Under the pieces are notes generated by a model, which saw only the letters and a program-made list of their open reading frames with translations, was not told the DNA's origin and did no database searches. From DATLMR01 sp035634255 (GTDB lineage Bacteria; Acidobacteriota; Blastocatellia; UBA7656): a DNA stretch of 60,084 nt. Position 1 is the stretch's first letter; each line of letters starts with the position of its first letter. Positions 34,646 through 42,341 of this stretch are shown piece after piece. The DNA is taken from contig DASQDI010000161.1 of NCBI GenBank assembly GCA_035634255.1, positions 1 to 60,084 on the forward strand. Reading direction: 5' to 3'. A program made the position numbers and the translations under genes.

Positions 34646-36532
34646 TTATTTCCCCTCGGCTACTTCGGAGGCATTGCGGTCCTTCAGGGCCGCAAGCACG
34701 GCGTTATCCATTATCAATTCGGCGAGGTGACGAGAAGTCTCGTCGACCCGCTTGATCTTCTCGCGGATCAGGAGGTGGTCCTCGCCCGCGACGGCCTGGC
34801 GGAGCTCGTCGAGCGCGCCCCGTATCGCGGCCCTCTCGTCCTCCCCGACGAGCCGGTCGGCCTGCCCCGACAGAGCCTTTTCGGTCGCGCGCACCACGGT
34901 CTCGGCCTCGTTGCGGGCGTCGATCAGCTGGCGCTTTCGGATGTCCTCTTCGGCGAATTCGAGCGAGTCGAGGAGCATCTTTTCGATCTGCTCGTCGCTC
35001 AGGCCGTAAGAGGGCTTGACCTCGATGGACTGCTCCTGATTGGTCCGCACGTCGCGCGCGGTCACGGTCAGTATGCCGTTAGCGTCGATCAGGTAGCGGA
35101 CCTCGATGCGGGGCAGGCCCGCCGGCTGCGGGGGTATGCCCTTGAGGGTGAATTTCGCGAGGCTCCGGCAATCGGCCACCAGCTCGCGCTCGCCCTGTAC
35201 CACGTGAATGTCGATCCCCGTCTGATTGTCGACCCAGGTCGTGAACATCTCCGACGCGGAGGCGGGGATGGTCGAGTTGCGCGAGATGATCTTGGAGACG
35301 ACCCCGCCCATAGTCTCGATCCCGAGGCTGAGGGGGGTGACGTCGAGCAGCAGCAGGTCGCGGCTCCCGCCCGAGAGTATGTCGGCCTGGACCGCCGCGC
35401 CGAGGGCCACGACCTCGTCGGGGTTCAGCTCGACGTGCGGCTCGCGCCCGAAGACCTCCCGCACTTTTTGCCGCACATAGGGCACGCGGGTGGAGCCTCC
35501 TACCATGACCACTTCGTCGATCTGACCGGCGTCGAGTCCGGCGTCCCTGAGCGCCTGCCTGCACGGCCCGAGGGTCTTTTCGACGAGGCCCGAGATCAGC
35601 CTTTCAAACTCATCGCGGCTTATCTCCCGCCTGTACTCGCCCCCGTTCTCCCGCCCGAGGTCGAGCGAGATGACCGCCGAGTCGGAGTCGGACAGCTCAT
35701 GCTTGGCCCGGATGGCGGCCCGGCGCAATGACTGGAAGGCCGACGGGTCGTGGTCGAGCCGCCTGCCCGTGCGAGACTCAAGCTCGTCGAGGGCGAGGGT
35801 GATCAGGCTGTTGTCGATGTCGTCCCCGCCGAGGTGCGTGTCGCCGTTCGTGGCGAGCACTTCGAATATACCGTCCTTGAGCTTGAGGATCGATATGTCG
35901 AACGTGCCCCCCCCGAGGTCGTAGACCGCGACGAGCGCTTCCTGCCGCCTGTCTATCCCATAGGCGAGCGAGGCCGCCGTCGGCTCGTTGACTATGCGTA
36001 ACACTTCGAGGCCCGCCAGATGGCCCGCGTCCCTCGTCGCCTGCCTCTGCGCGTCGTTGAAGTAAGCGGGCACGGTGATGACCGCCCGCGTCACCTCTTC
36101 GCCGAAGAATTTCGAGGCGCGCTCTTTAAGCTCGCGGAGTATGAAGGCCGAAATCTCGGGCGGGGTGAACACCCTGTCGCCCATCTGAAACTTGATGACC
36201 TGCTCGCTTCCGGGGGCGATCCTGAAAGGGACGAGGCCGAGGTCTTCCTCAACGTCGGCGCTGCCCATGCCCATGAACCGCTTGACGGAATAGATGGCCT
36301 TGCGCGGCTCCGTGACGAGCCGCTCGCGCGCCTCTTCCCCGACGAGCAAACGCCCCTGCCCCCCGTCGTAGTAAACGACCGACGGCACGAGCGCGCCGCC
36401 CGCCTCGTCGCGGATGACCTCGGGGCCGCCCTCGCCCATGTAGGCGACGAGGCTGTTGGTCGTGCCAAGGTCTATGCCGACTACCCGCCCCGATTTCGGG
36501 CGGCCGGTCATGCTCAATTCTATGATCGGCAT
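34646..36532 (-). CDS. hscA: Hsp70-type chaperone HscA
   Basis: 628 residues. The ATPase domain has GIDLGTTNSLVAYMG near 19, AVYDLGGGTFDIS near 206 and VGGSTRVPYV near 346; the substrate domain starts near 400 (LLLDVTPLSLGIETMGG). Its position between hscB and fdx identifies it as HscA rather than DnaK. It binds the LPPVK motif of IscU and helps release the cluster. The ATG lies three bases after the hscB stop, and its ribosome-binding site GGAG is inside the end of hscB. Confidence 0.95.
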   Translation of the reverse strand: MPIIELSMTGRPKSGRVVGIDLGTTNSLVAYMGEGGPEVIRDEAGGALVPSVVYYDGGQGRLLVGEEARERLVTEPRKAIYSVKRFMGMGSADVEEDLGLVPFRIAPGSEQVIKFQMGDRVFTPPEISAFILRELKERASKFFGEEVTRAVITVPAYFNDAQRQATRDAGHLAGLEVLRIVNEPTAASLAYGIDRRQEALVAVYDLGGGTFDISILKLKDGIFEVLATNGDTHLGGDDIDNSLITLALDELESRTGRRLDHDPSAFQSLRRAAIRAKHELSDSDSAVISLDLGRENGGEYRREISRDEFERLISGLVEKTLGPCRQALRDAGLDAGQIDEVVMVGGSTRVPYVRQKVREVFGREPHVELNPDEVVALGAAVQADILSGGSRDLLLLDVTPLSLGIETMGGVVSKIISRNSTIPASASEMFTTWVDNQTGIDIHVVQGERELVADCRSLAKFTLKGIPPQPAGLPRIEVRYLIDANGILTVTARDVRTNQEQSIEVKPSYGLSDEQIEKMLLDSLEFAEEDIRKRQLIDARNEAETVVRATEKALSGQADRLVGEDERAAIRGALDELRQAVAGEDHLLIREKIKRVDETSRHLAELIMDNAVLAALKDRNASEVAEGK

Positions 36533-36535
36533 TAA

Positions 36536-37213
36536 CTAAATCTCCTCCTTGATGTCGCGGACGAGGGCGCGGACGTAAGACCGGTGCGAGAGCAGCTCGC
36601 TCATGCGGTCGAGCACCTTCTTACGTTCGTCGCCGCCCGCGCCTGTGTCCACCGCTTCGTCCCACGCATCGAACAGCCCCGAGAGGCGGGCGTCGAGCCC
36701 CCCCATCTTTTCGTTGAGCCCCGAGAGCGCCTCTTCCAGAGCCCCGCGGGCCTCCTCTATCCCATCCTCGTCGGCCATCTTTTTGGCCGCCTTCAACTCT
36801 TCGACCTGCATGTTCAGCTCGAATACCTCTTCGAGCAGGTCGGGCGGGGCCTTCTTCTCGGCCTCCTTGTAGCCTTCGAGCGCGAGCAGGTACTCGGCGC
36901 GCCTCACCGGGTCGCGCAAAGTGCGGTAGGCGTCGTTGAGCAGGGAGGACCGCTCCATGCTGGCCCGCCGCTCCCGGTCGCTCGCGTTCATGAAGTAGTC
37001 GGGGTGGAAGCGGCGGCTCAGGGAGTAGAAGGTCTTCTCAAGCTCCGGCCCGTCGACCATCAGCTTTCTCGGCAGACCGAGGAAAGCGAAGTAATCGACG
37101 CCCCGAGCGACCGGCTGTATCCTCTCGCACCCCGAGCAGAAATGCCCGCCCCCGGCGCCGGCCCCGCAATATGGGCAGGCGGCCGTGCCGTTGATTTCCG
37201 CGACCTCTTTCAT
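36536..37213 (-). CDS. hscB: co-chaperone HscB with N-terminal zinc knuckle
   Basis: 225 residues, longer than the 171 of E. coli HscB. An N-terminal four-cysteine knuckle, Cys13/16 (CPYCG) and Cys26/29 (CSGCE), precedes the J domain with HPD at 70-72 (SRRFHPDYF). The C-terminal helical bundle that holds IscU spans about 120-220. A similar tetracysteine head is known in eukaryotic HSC20. It stimulates HscA and delivers IscU to it. Confidence 0.93.
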   Translation of the reverse strand: MKEVAEINGTAACPYCGAGAGGGHFCSGCERIQPVARGVDYFAFLGLPRKLMVDGPELEKTFYSLSRRFHPDYFMNASDRERRASMERSSLLNDAYRTLRDPVRRAEYLLALEGYKEAEKKAPPDLLEEVFELNMQVEELKAAKKMADEDGIEEARGALEEALSGLNEKMGGLDARLSGLFDAWDEAVDTGAGGDERKKVLDRMSELLSHRSYVRALVRDIKEEI

Positions 37214-37328
37214 GATCTTCTCTTCTTCAAAGGGACGGCTGCATGGTCAAAAAAATGATGGTTGAGTAACATGGCACCCAACCATCAAGATTAACTGGAT
37301 ACCCGCGAAGGGTAGAAGCCGTCACGGT

Positions 37329-37658
37329 TCAGACGGCGAACGATTCGCCGCAGCCACAGTCTCCCGCGGAGTTCGGGTTGACGAAGGTGAATCCCCTCTG
37401 CATCAGCCCTTCCATCTTGTAATCGAGTGTCGTGCCGTTGAGGTAGAGGTAGCTCTTAGTGTCGACGAACACCTTGACGCCGTCCGACTCGAAAACCTTG
37501 TCGCCCGGCCTCTCCTCGGTGTCGAGGGCCAGGGTGTAGCCGAGGCCCGAGCAGCCGCCGCCTTTGACGCCGACGCGCAGGCCGCCTTCCGTAAGGCCCT
37601 GCTCCTTCATTATCTCTCGGATCTTCTCAACAGCCACCGGGGTCAATTCAATAGCCAT
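37329..37658 (-). CDS. iscA: A-type Fe-S carrier IscA
   Basis: 109 residues from the ATG at 37658, which has GGAG six bases upstream; the longer frame would use a TTG. The three cluster cysteines are Cys36 (GGGCSGLGY), Cys101 and Cys103 (GDCGCGESF). A-type proteins carry [4Fe-4S] clusters to target enzymes such as the aconitase-family enzyme in this window. ErpA is similar in sequence; the operon position favours IscA. A 115-nt gap separates it from hscB. Confidence 0.93.
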   Translation of the reverse strand: MAIELTPVAVEKIREIMKEQGLTEGGLRVGVKGGGCSGLGYTLALDTEERPGDKVFESDGVKVFVDTKSYLYLNGTTLDYKMEGLMQRGFTFVNPNSAGDCGCGESFAV

Positions 37659-37684
37659 TTCTCGCTCCAAGTCTGCCCGCGCGA

Positions 37685-38107
37685 TCAGGCGTTGACAGCG
37701 GCCTCCTCGGCCTTCTGCTGGGGCTCGGCCTGCTTACCTTTGTAATCGCTGATGGCCGCCTTGATGGCGTCCTCGGCCAGCACCGAGCAATGAATCTTGA
37801 CGGGCGGCAGGTTCAGCTCTTTCACGATCTCGGTGTTCTTGATCGTCAAGGCTTCGTCCACGGTCCTCCCTTTCACCCACTCGGTCGCCAGACTCGAGCT
37901 GGCGATGGCCGAGCCGCAGCCGAACGTCTTGAACTTCGCGTCCTCGATGATGTTCGTCTCCGGGTTGATCTTGATCTGAAGCTTCATCACGTCCCCGCAC
38001 TCGGGCGCGCCCACGAGCCCCGTGCCGACGTTCGGGTCTTTCTTGTCCAGAGCGCCGACGTTGCGGGGGTTGTTGTAATGATCGATGACCTTATCAGAAT
38101 ATGCCAT
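37685..38107 (-). CDS. iscU: Fe-S cluster scaffold IscU
   Basis: 140 residues. Ligands are Cys37 with Asp39 (GAPECGDVM), Cys64 (FGCGSAIAS) and His106/Cys107 (KIHCSVL), and the HscA-binding LPPVK is intact at 100-104. The tail is longer than in E. coli and rich in Glu, Ala and Gln. Clusters are built here from IscS sulfur and iron. Confidence 0.96.
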   Translation of the reverse strand: MAYSDKVIDHYNNPRNVGALDKKDPNVGTGLVGAPECGDVMKLQIKINPETNIIEDAKFKTFGCGSAIASSSLATEWVKGRTVDEALTIKNTEIVKELNLPPVKIHCSVLAEDAIKAAISDYKGKQAEPQQKAEEAAVNA

Positions 38108-38181
38108 GTCAATTCCTCTCTCTTGTCGTAGTCTTCTCGCCTTCGGTCCTCAATTAATCGAAGCTCGTTCGGGGCGGCCGC

Positions 38182-39402
38182 TTATTCGCCGGCCCACTGC
38201 ACCGTGCTCAGGTCGATGCCTTCCTGCACCATCTCCCACAGGGGCGAGAGCTCGCGCAGGCGGTTGACGGCCTCGTTGACCCGGCTGATCGTGTAATCGA
38301 CCTCTTCCTCCGTGTTGAAGCGCCCGAGCCCGAACCGGATCGAGCTGTGCGCCAGCTCCTCGCCGACGCCCAGGGCTTTGAGCACGTAGCTCGGCTCAAG
38401 GCTGGCCGAAGTGCAGGCGGAGCCGGAGGAGACGGCTATGTCGCTGATCCCCATCAGGAGCGACTCGCCCTCGACGTAGGCGAACGAGATGTTCAGGTTG
38501 CCCGCCAGACGGTGCTCGGCGTGGCCGTTGATGTAGGTGTCGGGTATCTCGTCCATGATGCCCTTGCGCAGCTTCTCGCGCAGGCCGAAGACCCGCTCGT
38601 GATCGCTCTGCATCTCGGCCTTCGCGATCTCCGCGGCCTTGCCGAGCCCGACGATGCCGGTAACGTTCAGGGTCCCGCTGCGCATGCCGCGCTCGTGGCC
38701 GCCCCCGTCCATCATCGGCACGAGCACGACGCGCGGGTTCTTCCGGCGCACGTAGAGGCCGCCGACCCCCTTCGGGCCATACATCTTGTGGGCCGAGAAG
38801 GAGGCTAAGTCGACGTTCAGGTCGTTGACGTTGAACGGTATCTTGCCGACCGATTGCGTGGCGTCCGTGTGGAAGAGCACGCCCTTCTCTTTGCACACCC
38901 TGCCGATCTCCGCAATCGGCTGGATCACGCCGATCTCGTTGTTGGCGTGCATGACCGAGACCAGGATGGTCTTGTCGGTGATGGCATCCTTCACGTCGTC
39001 GGGCGAGATCAGCCCGTCGCTGCCCACCGGCAGGTAAGTGACCTTGAAGCCGCGCTTCTCCAGCTTCTTGCAGGTGTCGAGTACGGCCTTGTGCTCGGTC
39101 ACGACCGTTATGATGTGATCGCCCCGCTCGTAATACATGTCGGCGACGCCCTTGATGGCGAGGTTGTCGGACTCGGTCGCGCCGCTCGTGAAGATGATCT
39201 CTTTCGAGGAGGAGCCTAAAAGGTCGGCCACCTGCTTGCGCGCGTTCTCGACGGCCTCTTCCCCTTGCCACCCGAACTGGTGGTTGCGGCTCGCGGCGTT
39301 GCCGAACATCTCTGTGAAGTATGGCACCATCGCGTCGACCACGCGCGGGTCGCAAGGCGTCGTGGCGTGGTAGTCCATGTAGATAGGGAGCTTCGGACTC
39401 AT
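38182..39402 (-). CDS. iscS: cysteine desulfurase IscS
   Basis: 406 residues from the ATG at 39402; AAGGAG sits six bases upstream, whereas the ATG at 39408 touches it. PLP Lys206 is in ASFSAHKMYGPKG, catalytic Cys330 in SSGSACTSASLEPSYVL, and HANNEIGVIQP near 152 contacts PLP. The long C-terminal tail (VQEGIDLSTVQWAGE) is the part that holds IscU in E. coli. It supplies sulfur to IscU and to tRNA modification. Confidence 0.96.
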   Translation of the reverse strand: MSPKLPIYMDYHATTPCDPRVVDAMVPYFTEMFGNAASRNHQFGWQGEEAVENARKQVADLLGSSSKEIIFTSGATESDNLAIKGVADMYYERGDHIITVVTEHKAVLDTCKKLEKRGFKVTYLPVGSDGLISPDDVKDAITDKTILVSVMHANNEIGVIQPIAEIGRVCKEKGVLFHTDATQSVGKIPFNVNDLNVDLASFSAHKMYGPKGVGGLYVRRKNPRVVLVPMMDGGGHERGMRSGTLNVTGIVGLGKAAEIAKAEMQSDHERVFGLREKLRKGIMDEIPDTYINGHAEHRLAGNLNISFAYVEGESLLMGISDIAVSSGSACTSASLEPSYVLKALGVGEELAHSSIRFGLGRFNTEEEVDYTISRVNEAVNRLRELSPLWEMVQEGIDLSTVQWAGE

Positions 39403-39468
39403 TGTCATCTCCTTGATTATTTCAGAAAAACTTCTACGGTATAAAAACCGGCCCCGCCTGCTCGAAGG

Positions 39469-39987
39469 TCAGGCCACCTCCGCCGCCTCCGACTCCGCGA
39501 CCTCTTCCGGCCCCTTCGCGCGGCCCGACGAAATCCTGCTGGACATCAGCTTCAACCCGTAGACGACCTCGGGCTTCGCCTTGTTACAGAGGTCGGCCAC
39601 GGTGATCGAATCGAGGAAGTTGTTTATGTGCTCGGCAAGCTGCGCCCAGATCGCCCCGCCTATGCAGGACTCCGCGATGCGGCACTGCTCGACCGATTCG
39701 TCCCTGCCGAAACAGGAGCTCGTGTAAAGCGGAGGCTCGACCAGGCGCACGATGTCGCCGATGGTTATCTCCGAAGCCTCGCGAGCCAGCACGTATCCCC
39801 CGTGCGGCCCTCTTATGCTCTTAACAACATTCCCTTTACGTAGCTGCTGGAACAACTGCTCAAGAAACTGAAGCGAAATCCCCTCCCGCTTCGAGATAGC
39901 CGCCAGGGGCACCGGGGCGCCGTTCGAATGCTGGGCTATGTCTAGCATCGCCCGCACCGAATACTTTCCTTTGGTAGAAATTTGCAT
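39469..39987 (-). CDS. iscR: Rrf2-family Fe-S regulator IscR
   Basis: 172 residues. The winged helix domain starts MQISTKGKYSVRAMLDIA and has SLQFLEQLFQQLRKGNVVKS as recognition region. Three cysteines, Cys92, Cys102 and Cys108, can hold the [2Fe-2S] cluster, but the first spacing is nine residues rather than five, and the histidine three residues after the last Cys in E. coli is Gly111 here. With cluster it should repress its own operon; its target boxes lie right over the promoter. The C-terminus is long and acidic. Confidence 0.93.
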   Translation of the reverse strand: MQISTKGKYSVRAMLDIAQHSNGAPVPLAAISKREGISLQFLEQLFQQLRKGNVVKSIRGPHGGYVLAREASEITIGDIVRLVEPPLYTSSCFGRDESVEQCRIAESCIGGAIWAQLAEHINNFLDSITVADLCNKAKPEVVYGLKLMSSRISSGRAKGPEEVAESEAAEVA

Positions 39988-40054
39988 GGCGCTTCGTCCC
40001 CGGCTTTAATCCGCCCTCACACCGCTTTGTTCGATCAGCTTAAAACCCGCTAGT

Positions 40055-40110
40055 ACTTTAGTAAACCTGACTAAAAAAGTCAAATATATTCTTGACCAAA
40101 TAAGTCGGGA
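40055..40110 (-). promoter_or_regulatory. isc operon promoter with two IscR-type boxes
   Basis: On the minus strand TTGACT (40083-40078), a 17-nt spacer and TAAAGT (40060-40055) make a promoter with a leader of about 60 nt before iscR. A perfect TGACT-N5-AGTCA palindrome (40068-40082) covers the -35 and spacer. A second site, TGACC-N5-AGTCG (40093-40107), lies 25 bp upstream centre to centre, and the flanks (TATATT) are AT-rich. Both match the type-1 IscR site (YYGACT-N5-AGTCRR), so the cluster-bound regulator should block RNA polymerase here. The remaining gap to 40197 holds nothing else I can support. Confidence 0.8.
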
Positions 40111-40197
40111 TTGGGCAGGCGGGTTAAGTGAGAGAATGATATAGGTTAGCAAAAAATAAGGGGTGAGATTTAAGGGCCGCTCGAGGCCGCGAAACGG

Positions 40198-41370
40198 CTA
40201 CCGGGCCAGGGATTTCAGCTTTTGCAGGCGCTCTTCGGCCGCCGCGAGCGTCTCGTCCTTCTTGCAGAAAGTGAACCTCACCTGAGAGCTTCCCATATCG
40301 GGCTCATGATAAAAGCTGCTCCCCGGCACGACCGCCACCCCCACGTCTCTGACCAGAAAGCGCGCGAACTCAAGGTCGTTCGCGTACCCGAAGGCGCTTA
40401 TGTCGCACATCACGTAGTAAGCCCCGTCGGGGTCGAAGCACCTGAAGCCGACCTCCTTGAGTATCGAGAGGATTCGCGCGCGTTTCTCCGAGTAGAGCGC
40501 CTGGAGATTGTCGTAATAGGACCGGGGCAGCCTGAGCGCGTGCGCCCCCGCCTCTTGCAAGGGCGCGGCCGCGCCGACGGTGAGGAAGTCATGCACTTTC
40601 CTGATGGCGAGCGTGATCTCGGGCGGGGCTATCGTGTAGCCGACCCGCCAACCGGTGACGCTGTAGGTTTTCGAGAGCCCGTTTATGGTGATCGTGCGGT
40701 CGCGCATCCCGTCGAGCGTCGCGATGGCGACGTGGCTCTTCCCGTTGAAGAGGATGTGCTCGTAGATTTCGTCGGTGATGGCGATGGCGTTCCACTTGTT
40801 GCAGAGCGAGGCGATGAACTCAAGCTCTTCGCGCGAGAAGACCTTGCCCGTGGGGTTGTTCGGGGTGTTGATGATTATGGCCTTCGTGTCGTTGTTGAAG
40901 GCCGAGGCCAATTCGTCTCTGTCGAAAGACCACGCGGGCGGGTGGAGGGTGACGTACCTCGGGGTCGCGCCCGAGAGTATCGCGTCGGGGCCGTAGTTTT
41001 CATAGAACGGCTCGAAGACGACGACCTCGTCTCCGGGGTTCACTATCGCCATCAGCGAGGCGATCATCGCCTCGGTCGAGCCGCACGTGACGGTGAGCTG
41101 GCGCTCCGGGTCCACTTCGAGGCCCAGGTACCAGGACGATTTTTCGGCTATGGCGTCGCGGAACGTCTTCGCGCCCCAGGTGATGGCGTACTGGTTCACG
41201 TCCGCCATTATCGCGTCGCAGGCGGCCAGCTTTATCTCTTCTGGCGCGGGGAAATCGGGGAACCCCTGAGAGAGGTTGACCGCGCCGTGCATGTTCGCCT
41301 GCCGGGTCATTTCGCGGATCACGGACTCGGTGAACTGCCCGGCCTTGTGGGAGATGATCTGTTTGGGCAT
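40198..41370 (-). CDS. class I/II PLP aminotransferase
   Basis: 390 residues, fold type I. PLP Lys234 lies in NGLSKTYSVTGWRVGY; NTPNNPTGKVFS near 168 and DEIYEHILF near 200 are further cofactor contacts. The closest recognised relatives are methionine/kynurenine-type aminotransferases (YbdL/KAT), which use 2-oxo acids with aromatic or sulfur amino acids; the substrate cannot be read from sequence. Its ATG overlaps the stop of the TPR gene upstream (TAATG), so the two are translationally coupled. Confidence 0.9.
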   Translation of the reverse strand: MPKQIISHKAGQFTESVIREMTRQANMHGAVNLSQGFPDFPAPEEIKLAACDAIMADVNQYAITWGAKTFRDAIAEKSSWYLGLEVDPERQLTVTCGSTEAMIASLMAIVNPGDEVVVFEPFYENYGPDAILSGATPRYVTLHPPAWSFDRDELASAFNNDTKAIIINTPNNPTGKVFSREELEFIASLCNKWNAIAITDEIYEHILFNGKSHVAIATLDGMRDRTITINGLSKTYSVTGWRVGYTIAPPEITLAIRKVHDFLTVGAAAPLQEAGAHALRLPRSYYDNLQALYSEKRARILSILKEVGFRCFDPDGAYYVMCDISAFGYANDLEFARFLVRDVGVAVVPGSSFYHEPDMGSSQVRFTFCKKDETLAAAEERLQKLKSLAR

Positions 41371-42317
41371 TATCGGTTGTCTGGCTCTTCCTTCAATCGC
41401 TCTATTATCGACGCAACCGCGGAAGCATACTGTCCCTCGGGATCGAGCCGCAAGTAATTTCCGTACGCCTCGATGGCCTCTTTGTTGCGCCCCTCCTTTT
41501 CCAGAAGGCTGCCGAGCAGGTAGTAGAGTATCGGCTCCGTATCCATGTCCTGGGCGATGCCGACCCTGTACTCTTTGAGCGCCTCTTCAATCTCCCCCGC
41601 CTCTTCGAGCGCGATGGCGAGCCCGATGTGGGCCTCGGGCGAGACGTTGCGCGCCATCCGCAGGGCCTTCCTGTATTCGTCAATTGATTCGTCGATCAGC
41701 CCTTGATTCCGCCGCAGGTTCGCGAGGACGGTCTGCGCCTCCGCCCAGTGCGCGCGCGACTCCTTCTTGGCCGCGAAGAGTTGATTCTCGGCCTTGTCGT
41801 ACTCCTGCAAGGCTATGAGGCTGCGGGCCAGCCCGATGCGCGCGTCCGGGAACGGGGTCCTGAGCGAGATGGCCTGCTCGTACTCCTTGACCGAGTCGGG
41901 GTACTTCCCCCGGTCCCTGAGCGCGTCGCCTCTCTGATAATGCAGGGTCGCCTCGTCCGAAGTCGGCTGCTGGACGACTTTGAGCGAGCGGCTCCCGCCC
42001 CTGACCACGACCACCTTCCCCATCCAGTCGGAAAAGCCCACGGTCCGCACCCGCACGGGGAAAGTCCCGGACTGGACCTGCGGCAGGTTCAGCTCGCCCG
42101 CGTCGTTCGTGCTCCCGTGGCGAATATTATTTATGAAGACGACCGAGCCTGCCTGCCCGGTCGAGACCTTGAGCGCCCCGGTCGAAGCGGGGGGCTTCAA
42201 AGCCTTACCGGAAGCCGCCTGCGCGCGCGCCTGGGCAGGCATGGAAGCGAGCAGGAAGAGTGCGAGAACGGCGAGAGGGCTCGCCCTGCGGGGGCCGGTC
42301 ATTTTTCTTATGAACAT
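41370..42317 (-). CDS. exported TPR protein with carboxypeptidase-regulatory-like N-domain
   Basis: 315 residues. A signal peptide (LAVLALFLLASMPAQARAQA) is followed by a small beta domain, about 45-115, with VFINNIRHGSTNDAGELNLP, like a PEGA or carboxypeptidase-regulatory fold. From about 120 to 300 come four to five tetratricopeptide repeats (YQRGDALRDRGKYPDSVKEY, AHIGLAIALEEAGEIEEALK). Periplasmic protein-binding scaffold; partner unknown. It lies 24 nt after the Slt gene and shares its stop/start with the aminotransferase. Confidence 0.85.
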   Translation of the reverse strand: MFIRKMTGPRRASPLAVLALFLLASMPAQARAQAASGKALKPPASTGALKVSTGQAGSVVFINNIRHGSTNDAGELNLPQVQSGTFPVRVRTVGFSDWMGKVVVVRGGSRSLKVVQQPTSDEATLHYQRGDALRDRGKYPDSVKEYEQAISLRTPFPDARIGLARSLIALQEYDKAENQLFAAKKESRAHWAEAQTVLANLRRNQGLIDESIDEYRKALRMARNVSPEAHIGLAIALEEAGEIEEALKEYRVGIAQDMDTEPILYYLLGSLLEKEGRNKEAIEAYGNYLRLDPEGQYASAVASIIERLKEEPDNR

Positions 42318-42341
42318 AAAGACACCTTGCTGCGCGGAGCG

